DNA of 7,349 bases from Flavobacteriales bacterium (GTDB taxonomy: Bacteria > Bacteroidota > Bacteroidia > Flavobacteriales_D > Sanyastnellaceae). Shown piece by piece: positions 1 to 5,297 of the stretch. The notes beneath the pieces are model-generated. The model was not told where the DNA came from, did not search any database, and worked only from the letters and a program-made list of their open reading frames with translations. The translations under genes were made by a program, and so were the position numbers. Within the stretch, counting starts at the first letter, position 1; each line of letters starts with the position of its first letter. The DNA lies in the NCBI GenBank assembly GCA_947460525.1, contig CANHIV010000041.1:1-7349 (forward strand), read 5' to 3'.

Positions 1-1689
1 CGCATAATAAACCTCTAACTCAGAACTGTATTGGCGCACATAAGCTTCCTCGGTGGTAATTACGATAGGCGACCAAGCTCTAGAAGCAGACTGCGCTTGA
101 AACAATCCAAAAACGTATACGGGTCGATCCAAGAACATTTCGCTGTATTTCACCTGTAGTTCCGCGTTGTTAAAGAATTTGTCATGAACAACAACACCTG
201 ATGAATCATCAGAGAGGTTGATGGTTTGGTACACATCGCGATAAATATCAGAGTAACGATTGTATGGCCCAACCTGACTTGGGAAATTCCATCTCCACAT
301 GCGAGAGCGGACCAACTGATTCACTGGATGACCCAAGGTGATTTGATTCGAAACCCGCTCTATTTCTTTAGATGAACCTACGCCGCCACTCCAATGCCAA
401 TTCTTCTTGGTCCATTGAAAATTAAAATTAAGTCCTTGTCTGTTGTTGGTCATTTGACCCAATCGCGTCATTGAAGATGCAAAAGGTTGCAACAATGAAG
501 CACTTCCGACCGAACCTGCTGGGATATCATTCACAGAATATTCTCTGATGGATGTATTCCAATACAACCCAACATTGTTGACCACTTTTGGGCTAATGCG
601 ATAGGCAGTCCATTCGTATGAAATTCCATTCTTGTAGGTGGGCGAACTCCATTTCAATTGTACCAATTCACCCCAACCTCTGTTGTGCTCTGGACTGTAG
701 TATTTGCCCATGCCCCATTCTGACTTGAATTGATGCCCCCGCCATTTGATCAACCACTCATTGGTGATTACGTATGATCCAAAAGCAACGCGAGCCAGAC
801 TGTCTGTAAAGTTGCGGGCGTTCAAAGTGTTCAGTGAAGTGCTGCCCCATGTAAAATCCTTCTTGATTTTTCCGCCCCATGAATAATTGGGTGTTGCTAC
901 AAAACCACCATTCAATTCAGTCTTTCCTGCCAACAGCATCAAAGAAACGGCTTTGGGCAATTGCGCTTCAACAACTGCACCTTGAAATGCACGATTTCCC
1001 CAACGGTTGTCTTGATCGATGGAGCCTTGGTCAAAATATTGCTCATAACGCCCCATGATATTTCTTCCCAAAGGATCCCATGGATTTCTTTCAAACAACA
1101 TAAAACGATTGTAACCTTTAAAAGAAGACATGGTGAGATCAGAAATAGCGACCCATTGAATTCCACCCAAACGCGTAGACCAACTTCCCCATTTGGTTTT
1201 AAAGTTGCCATACAAGGTCATGCCCAACATGGTTCCCAAATTCTTTCCGAGTGTATTGGATGATAGCGGATTTTGAATACTGGGACGAAGGCTGTCCGCT
1301 ACTTGGGTTCCGTAGGAGGTCCCTATTTGCCCATTTAAAAATTGGAACATGCGAATGTCCATTCCCCATGATGATCCATCCTTCAAATTTCCAGAGACAT
1401 TCAATAACAAGTTGGGCAACTGGGCGTCATCACCGATGAACAAAGATTTTTGTTTGACGACATCACCCACAGCTGAGGTAAGTGGGTAAGGCAAGTTCTG
1501 AACGGTATACGTCGAATAGAACCTATAAAATCCGTTGACTTGAATATTCTTGGTTCCTTTGGGTTCTGATTTGGGAAAAATCCCCCAACGTTGGATCAAA
1601 GAATCCGTTTCTTGTGCTATCGATTGGAAGCTGCAAAAACACATGGCCAAGCAGAGTCCTATTCTCCAATTACTCTTTCCAATTTTCAT
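1..1689 (-). CDS. Predicted outer-membrane beta-barrel-like protein, 3' end cut off by the window
   Basis: An open frame of 563 codons runs from the ATG at 1689-1687 to the left edge without a stop, so the C-terminus is missing. The protein begins with a typical export signal (MKIGKSNWRIGLCLAMCFCS, then FQSIAQ), with likely cleavage after about residue 26. The mature part is rich in Trp, Tyr, Asn, Gly and Ser, has many short alternating polar/aromatic stretches (for example GFYRFYSTYTV, WHWSGGVG, LEVYYA) and no internal hydrophobic helix. This fits a large outer-membrane beta-barrel better than a soluble enzyme. I do not recognise the exact family; a Wzi-like or porin-like barrel is possible but unproven. 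Its start lies inside the end of the upstream hydrolase gene (20-nt overlap), with GGAAAG just before the ATG, so the two are probably co-transcribed and translationally coupled. No TonB-dependent receptor plug motif was seen. Reading-frame confidence is high; functional confidence is modest. Confidence 0.8.
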   Translation of the reverse strand, partial: MKIGKSNWRIGLCLAMCFCSFQSIAQETDSLIQRWGIFPKSEPKGTKNIQVNGFYRFYSTYTVQNLPYPLTSAVGDVVKQKSLFIGDDAQLPNLLLNVSGNLKDGSSWGMDIRMFQFLNGQIGTSYGTQVADSLRPSIQNPLSSNTLGKNLGTMLGMTLYGNFKTKWGSWSTRLGGIQWVAISDLTMSSFKGYNRFMLFERNPWDPLGRNIMGRYEQYFDQGSIDQDNRWGNRAFQGAVVEAQLPKAVSLMLLAGKTELNGGFVATPNYSWGGKIKKDFTWGSTSLNTLNARNFTDSLARVAFGSYVITNEWLIKWRGHQFKSEWGMGKYYSPEHNRGWGELVQLKWSSPTYKNGISYEWTAYRISPKVVNNVGLYWNTSIREYSVNDIPAGSVGSASLLQPFASSMTRLGQMTNNRQGLNFNFQWTKKNWHWSGGVGSSKEIERVSNQITLGHPVNQLVRSRMWRWNFPSQVGPYNRYSDIYRDVYQTINLSDDSSGVVVHDKFFNNAELQVKYSEMFLDRPVYVFGLFQAQSASRAWSPIVITTEEAYVRQYSSELEVYYA

Positions 1690-3037
1690 CTTTCCATGTT
1701 TTAACATTGATCCAACGTGGCAGCGGCATGTCCGCAGTTCTCTCTTTCACCAAAAAAGGGATGTTGGCATAAGCATAATTCCCTTTGTCATCATTCACTT
1801 GGACAAATACCCTGTAAGCCCCTGGGATATGCGGCGCGCGGAAAGTAGCTTCATGAGCCGAACGCTTTTTCCAAATACCCTGAACCGACATTGGCGCAGA
1901 TTCCGCATCTCCACCCGCTTTGATATCATTGCTCTCTGGGACAACATTCCAAACAACCTTTTTGGTGTCATTGTCAAAATCCCTCCAATTGAATTTCACC
2001 ACAACATCATCGTCAGTCCAAACGGCAGGTGATTGAATGGCTGTTAATTCATTAAGAGAAATTCCATCCACAACCGGTGTATAGCCGCTTCTTGTTGAAG
2101 GTGACCATTGGTCATGCAAGACTTCAACAGATTGCGATGTTTTTCCTGAAGGATCAAAAAGACCATACCACGTGGATGTGGTTTCTTGTTTGTGTCCCCA
2201 AAGAAACACAAAGGAGCCCATGCAATGCTGCGCATCACCCAAGATTTCCTTTTCATAGCGATTCTTGTAAACGATGGCTTTCTCAGAACTCGTCTGTTCA
2301 ATTGGCGCTCCCCATTGCGTCTTGCTTACTTCCCAATGACCATTAGGCCCCCACTCTGTAATCAAATACGGTCCGGTCCATCCATAGTTTCCAATGTTCT
2401 TTCTAACATCGCCAATTCCACCATAAGTGTTAACTGAATAAATATCGATATCCGGCGCATTTCGCATAATGAGGTCCACTTCTAAAGGATCTAGGCCTGC
2501 AGTTACTGTTGTCGTGGGGTGATGCGGATCCAACTCATGAATCATTTTGGCAATGTCCTGTACTGCATTCCAAACTTTGGTATTGGAATAAAAAAGGTCG
2601 ACTTCGTTGCCCACGCCCCACAAGAGTAATGCTGGATGATCTTTGATTTCCATCACTACTTTCCTGAATTGCTCCAATTGGTTTTTGACTTTTGCTTCGT
2701 CATCATAATCGAAGCCATGTCGCTCGTGCTGGACCCACATGCCCATCATCACCATTAGACCATGTTTGTGCGCTTCATCCAACACTTGCTTGGCGTTGTC
2801 CGTGCTCCAAGTTCTAATGGTATTGGCACCAATTTTTACCGCCACATCCAAAAAATCACTTCCGCCAACACCCTTCACATAGAACTCTTGTTGATCCACG
2901 TACATGCGGAATTCTTGATTGGCATTTTTCTTCACTTCAACATGGCGAACTTGCCCTATCGAAGCAAATACAGAACAGATGCTAAATATTAACACCGTTG
3001 CAACAATCCTTGATATGCCGGAAATTGTTTTAGACAT
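1670..3037 (-). CDS. Exported TIM-barrel glycoside hydrolase-like protein with Ig-like C-terminal domain
   Basis: The product has 455 residues and begins with a signal peptide (MSKTISGISRIVATVLIF, cleavage near residue 29). Residues ~45-312 read as a retaining (beta/alpha)8 glycoside hydrolase resembling the catalytic barrel of GH2/GH5-type clan A enzymes. The strand-4 motif WGVGNEVD gives Glu145 as probable acid/base, the strand-7 motif YLITEWGPNG gives Glu228 as probable nucleophile, and FVFLWGHKQE followed by YGLFDPSG resembles the GH2 strand-8 region. Residues ~330-435 look like an Ig/cadherin-like beta domain ending in VFVQVNDDKGNYAYANIPFL. The usual GH2 N-terminal sandwich domains are absent, and so is a T9SS sorting domain, so a periplasmic or outer-membrane-associated location is likely. 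I chose ATG 3037 because the longer in-frame start at 3115 adds 26 residues before an obvious signal peptide and would lie within the divergent promoter. Substrate cannot be read from the sequence; the neighbouring glucan-binding-like proteins make a glucan plausible. Confidence 0.88.
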   Translation of the reverse strand: MSKTISGISRIVATVLIFSICSVFASIGQVRHVEVKKNANQEFRMYVDQQEFYVKGVGGSDFLDVAVKIGANTIRTWSTDNAKQVLDEAHKHGLMVMMGMWVQHERHGFDYDDEAKVKNQLEQFRKVVMEIKDHPALLLWGVGNEVDLFYSNTKVWNAVQDIAKMIHELDPHHPTTTVTAGLDPLEVDLIMRNAPDIDIYSVNTYGGIGDVRKNIGNYGWTGPYLITEWGPNGHWEVSKTQWGAPIEQTSSEKAIVYKNRYEKEILGDAQHCMGSFVFLWGHKQETTSTWYGLFDPSGKTSQSVEVLHDQWSPSTRSGYTPVVDGISLNELTAIQSPAVWTDDDVVVKFNWRDFDNDTKKVVWNVVPESNDIKAGGDAESAPMSVQGIWKKRSAHEATFRAPHIPGAYRVFVQVNDDKGNYAYANIPFLVKERTADMPLPRWINVKTWKDENWKE

Positions 3038-3074
3038 TTGGTAAAGAAACAATAAATTTAGTTTAAACAAATAC

Positions 3075-3106
3075 TTTTTGTAAAAATAACAATTAGTATA
3101 TATTAG
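3075..3106 (+). promoter_or_regulatory. Predicted Bacteroidota-type promoter for the three-module protein gene
   Basis: TTTTTG at 3075-3080 and TATATTAG at 3099-3106, separated by 18 bases, resemble the Bacteroidota -33 TTTG and -7 TAnnTTTG elements (the last three bases of the -7 box are imperfect). Transcription would begin about 7 nt later, leaving a leader of roughly ten bases before the ATG at 3123 and no Shine-Dalgarno sequence. The stretch 3073-3096 matches 20 of 24 positions at 5238-5261, upstream of the paralogous gene, which supports its being functional. Confidence 0.5.
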
Positions 3107-3112
3107 CAAAAA
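3081..3112 (-). promoter_or_regulatory. Predicted promoter for the hydrolase/barrel operon, overlapping the plus-strand promoter
   Basis: Read on the minus strand, TTTTTG (3112-3107) is followed after 18 bases by TATTTTTA (3088-3081), close to the -33 TTTG / -7 TAnnTTTG arrangement. It would give a leader of roughly 37 nt before ATG 3037. It lies almost exactly on top of the plus-strand promoter, so the two polymerase sites would compete. The -7 box lacks the final G, and AT-rich sequence can mimic such elements, so this is tentative. Confidence 0.35.
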
Positions 3113-3122
3113 CAAAATCTGT

Positions 3123-4433
3123 ATGAAGTACTTTTATTTGCTTGCTGCCTTTTTGATGAGCAGCGCAATGGTCGCTCAGACCTACAATGTCACCTTTCAG
3201 GTTGACATGAATCAGCAAACTGGTTTTACAACACCAGAAGTAAATGGATCTTTCAACAATTGGTGTGGCAGTTGCGCCCCCATGTCAGATCCTGAGAATG
3301 ATGGCATTTGGACATTAACCATTCCGCTGCAGGCAGGAAGCTATGAGTACAAATTTTCTGCTGATGCATGGGGAAGCCAGGAGACCTTGTTGCAAGGCAC
3401 ACCCTGTACAGTGACCAATTTTGGCTTTACCAATAGAACATTGAGCGTAACCGCAGATGCTACTTTACCAGTGGTATGTTGGGGATCTTGCACCGATTGT
3501 GCGTCAACGCCAAGTGTATATGATGTTACCTTCCAATTGGACATGAATGGTCAAACTGGTTTTACAACTCCCGAAGTAAATGGTACATTTAATGGTTGGT
3601 GCGGTAACTGCACAGCTATGACCGATGCAGATGGGGATAATGTTTGGCAGATAACCGTTAGTGTCCCAGAAGGTCCTTACGAATTCAAATTCTCTGCAGA
3701 TAACTGGACTACACAAGAAAATTTAGTAGCTGGAAGTTCATGTACCGTTACTGCAGGTCAATTTACCAACCGTTTTATTGACGCAACCCAAGACACCATT
3801 TTACCAGTAGTTTGTTGGGGAAGCTGCAGTCCTTGTGGACAAGGCAATGGCCCATACAATGTGACCTTCAACGTCGACATGTCGCAAGCTCCTGTATCAT
3901 TTACCACTCCTGAATTGAATGGAACATTCAACAACTGGTGTGGAAGTTGTGCTGCCATGTCAGACCCAGAAAACGATGGTATTTGGAGCATTACCGTACC
4001 ACTAGATCCTGGAGTTTACACCTACAAATTTTCATACGACAACTGGACCGGGCAAGAAGAATTGCCTGTAGGTGGAAATTGCACCTTTACCGAGAATGGT
4101 TTCACCAACAGAACCATAACTGTAACTGAAAATACAACGCTGGCCAATGTTTGCTGGCAGTCATGCGAAGCTTGTATTACTGGTGTAGGCAATGCCGCTA
4201 AAAATTCCTTTGGCATCTATCCTAACCCAGCACAAAATGAATTGAACATTACAGGCATCAATGCGGGTCAGAAAATTGTTGTGCGCAATATGCTTGGACA
4301 ATCCATTGGCATGTACAACGCAACTGGAAACGTATTGCAAATTGGTTTGTCAGCCTTGGAAAGTGGCCTTTATTTCATCTCGATTGAAAAAGAAGGAGAG
4401 GCTACACAAACCCAAACATTTGTGGTAGAATAA
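3123..4433 (+). CDS. T9SS-secreted protein with three cysteine-rich glycogen-binding-like (CBM48/CBM20-type) modules
   Basis: The product has 436 residues. Residues 1-19 are a signal peptide ending MVAQ. Three modules follow at ~21-126, 133-238 and 245-351. Each has the plan YNVTFQVDM, TTPEVNGSFNNWC, DGIW, a Gly-turn followed by YEYKF, D-x-W, QE, a Cys, TNR and VCWGSC-x2-C. The order FNNW, YKF, DxW and TNR parallels the glycogen-binding domain of AMPK-beta (family knowledge), whose ligand residues include two Trp, a Lys and an Asn at comparable places. Each module also has six cysteines, including a CxxC after the first Trp, suggesting disulfides. Residues ~363-436 are a type A T9SS C-terminal sorting domain (FGIYPNPAQNELNI, VRNMLGQ, LSALESGLYFISI, final FVVE), so the protein should be exported through T9SS and surface-anchored or released. 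No catalytic domain is present; a glucan-binding role is inferred. The gene has its own promoter and ends at a strong terminator. Confidence 0.93.
   Translation: MKYFYLLAAFLMSSAMVAQTYNVTFQVDMNQQTGFTTPEVNGSFNNWCGSCAPMSDPENDGIWTLTIPLQAGSYEYKFSADAWGSQETLLQGTPCTVTNFGFTNRTLSVTADATLPVVCWGSCTDCASTPSVYDVTFQLDMNGQTGFTTPEVNGTFNGWCGNCTAMTDADGDNVWQITVSVPEGPYEFKFSADNWTTQENLVAGSSCTVTAGQFTNRFIDATQDTILPVVCWGSCSPCGQGNGPYNVTFNVDMSQAPVSFTTPELNGTFNNWCGSCAAMSDPENDGIWSITVPLDPGVYTYKFSYDNWTGQEELPVGGNCTFTENGFTNRTITVTENTTLANVCWQSCEACITGVGNAAKNSFGIYPNPAQNELNITGINAGQKIVVRNMLGQSIGMYNATGNVLQIGLSALESGLYFISIEKEGEATQTQTFVVE
3183..3500 (+). repeat. Module 1 of the three-module protein
   Basis: Residues 21-126 (about 106 aa). 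It contains GSFNNWCGSC, YEYKF, DAW, PCTVT, TNR and VCWGSCTDC, so all six cysteines and all putative ligand positions are present. Its DNA shares a 17-base stretch around 3216 (CAAACTGGTTTTACAAC) with module 2. Confidence 0.85.
3519..3836 (+). repeat. Module 2 of the three-module protein
   Basis: Residues 133-238 (106 aa). It contains GTFNGWCGNC, YEFKF, DNW, SCTVT, TNR and VCWGSCSPC. The first Asn-Asn-Trp is Asn-Gly-Trp here; all six cysteines are kept. Confidence 0.85.
3855..4175 (+). repeat. Module 3 of the three-module protein
   Basis: Residues 245-351 (107 aa). It contains GTFNNWCGSC, YTYKF, DNW, NCTFT, TNR and VCWQSCEAC. It is followed by a short linker and then the T9SS sorting domain. 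Confidence 0.85.
4209..4430 (+). other. Type IX secretion C-terminal sorting domain (coding segment)
   Basis: Residues 363-436. The signature is F-x-IYPNPA near the start, a beta-rich core with the VRNMLGQ turn, then LESGLYFISI and a terminal hydrophobic FVVE. In this family the domain directs passage through the outer-membrane T9SS translocon and is normally removed or exchanged for a lipid anchor. This is the strongest single indicator that the organism belongs to the Bacteroidota. Confidence 0.93.
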
Positions 4434-4447
4434 TAGATGTTCAGAAT

Positions 4448-4476
4448 AAAAAAGGCCGGTTCATCCGGCCTTTTTT
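4448..4476. terminator. Bidirectional intrinsic terminator between convergent genes
   Basis: A perfect inverted repeat: six A plus GGCCGG (4448-4459), loop TTCAT (4460-4464), CCGGCC plus six T (4465-4476). The 6-bp GC stem is extended by A/T pairs and gives a U-tract in either direction, so it can end both the plus-strand gene finishing at 4433 and the minus-strand gene finishing at 4482. Confidence 0.93.
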
Positions 4477-4481
4477 GTTAC

Positions 4482-5207
4482 TTAGAACTCTACCACAGAG
4501 CCACTCTCGCGGTACTGCAAAAATAATTTTTGATCAAACTTGTACAATGTAGAGGGGCGATGCCGAACATTGATTTGGGACTCTTCCAATCGCTTTAAAA
4601 ATTTCATTCCATTGACCTTTTTTCTGAAATTTCCTTTGTCATATTTTTTCACCAAAACTGTTTCAAAAACCTCTTGCAGTTCTGTTAGCGTAAACTTTTT
4701 AGGAAGCACGCGTGTCCACAACGGTTCACGTTTGATTAAGCTGCGCAACGCATCCAAACACTCCATTAAAATATCCTTGTGGTCAAATGCCAACTTTGGA
4801 ATTCGCTTTACACTGTGCCATTTGATGTCATTGGCCCAGCTCGAAGCCATTGGGGAAATCTCTTGCAATTCAACCAAAGCAAAATAGGCAACGGTTATAA
4901 CCCGACCCAAAGGGTGACGATCTACTTTACCAAAAGTTTTCACTTGCAGCATCGACATATCTTCCAATTGGGTGAGTTCCATCAAAACACGATCAGCGGC
5001 TGTATCCAAATCTTCATGCGGATAAACCAAATCACCCGGCAAGGCCCAATCTCCTTCATAAGGAGAAGTACCGCGTTGAATCAGCAGTACCTTCAACTCC
5101 TTTTCATGGTAGCCAAAAATTACACAGTCCACAGAAAAGGCGGATTGAAAAAATCCATCTATCGGGATGGTGTACAAATCCTTTTTGGGTTCCTTGCTCT
5201 TTGCCAT
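4482..5207 (-). CDS. NUDIX-like transcriptional regulator (NrtR/AraR-type) with degenerate NUDIX box
   Basis: The product has 241 residues. An N-terminal NUDIX fold (~20-150) shows SVDCVIFGY, LKVLLIQRG, GDWALPGDLV and the NUDIX helix region at ~58-81. A C-terminal winged helix (~165-241) is marked by FTLTELQEVFETVL, YDKGNFRKKV, LEESQ and RPSTLYKFD. This is the architecture of the NrtR family and of Bacteroidota sugar regulators such as AraR (family knowledge), in which the NUDIX domain senses a ligand and the winged helix binds DNA. In the expected REUxEExGU pattern the sequence reads R73-V-L-M-E77-L-T-Q-L: two of the three metal-binding Glu are replaced (V74, L78), the Gly is Gln80, and one extra residue lies between G58 and E65. 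Hydrolase activity is therefore unlikely. There is no signal peptide; it is cytosolic. It is transcribed divergently from the larger module gene and convergently with the smaller one, so both are plausible targets. The effector is unknown. Confidence 0.9.
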   Translation of the reverse strand: MAKSKEPKKDLYTIPIDGFFQSAFSVDCVIFGYHEKELKVLLIQRGTSPYEGDWALPGDLVYPHEDLDTAADRVLMELTQLEDMSMLQVKTFGKVDRHPLGRVITVAYFALVELQEISPMASSWANDIKWHSVKRIPKLAFDHKDILMECLDALRSLIKREPLWTRVLPKKFTLTELQEVFETVLVKKYDKGNFRKKVNGMKFLKRLEESQINVRHRPSTLYKFDQKLFLQYRESGSVVEF

Positions 5208-5239
5208 TGTTAATATGCGTTGTTTTGGTTGAGAAGCAC

Positions 5240-5270
5240 TTTTTGTAAACGATACAATTAGCTATCTTCG
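5240..5270 (+). promoter_or_regulatory. Predicted Bacteroidota-type promoter for the larger module gene
   Basis: TTTTTG at 5240-5245 and TATCTTCG at 5263-5270, separated by 17 bases, match the -33 TTTG and -7 TAnnTTTG pattern well (one mismatch in the -7 box). The start of transcription would be near 5277, giving a ~20-nt leader. That leader carries the 8-bp palindrome CTAATTAG (5279-5286) and no Shine-Dalgarno sequence before ATG 5298. The block 5238-5261 is similar to 3073-3096 upstream of the paralogue. Confidence 0.6.
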
Positions 5271-5297
5271 TGGCAAAACTAATTAGAAATTCATCCT

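Noticed and set aside
939..1439. Several short open frames on both strands within the barrel gene
   Set aside because: The minus-strand frame of the barrel gene is continuous from 1689 to 1 and its composition fits a secreted beta-rich protein, so the others are shadows.
1550..2032. A 160-codon open frame on the plus strand
   Set aside because: It is antisense to two well-supported genes and crosses their junction. Its translation has no recognisable domain or signal peptide and no promoter or leader is evident.
3038..3115. Longer N-terminus for the hydrolase, starting at 3115 on the minus strand
   Set aside because: The 26 extra residues precede a complete signal peptide beginning MSKTISG, and the start would lie inside the divergent promoter element, only 7 bases from the opposing gene.
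5279..5286. Perfect 8-bp palindrome CTAATTAG as a regulator operator
   Set aside because: It is short and AT-rich, expected by chance in such DNA, and has no counterpart at the other divergent junction, so it is mentioned only as part of the leader.
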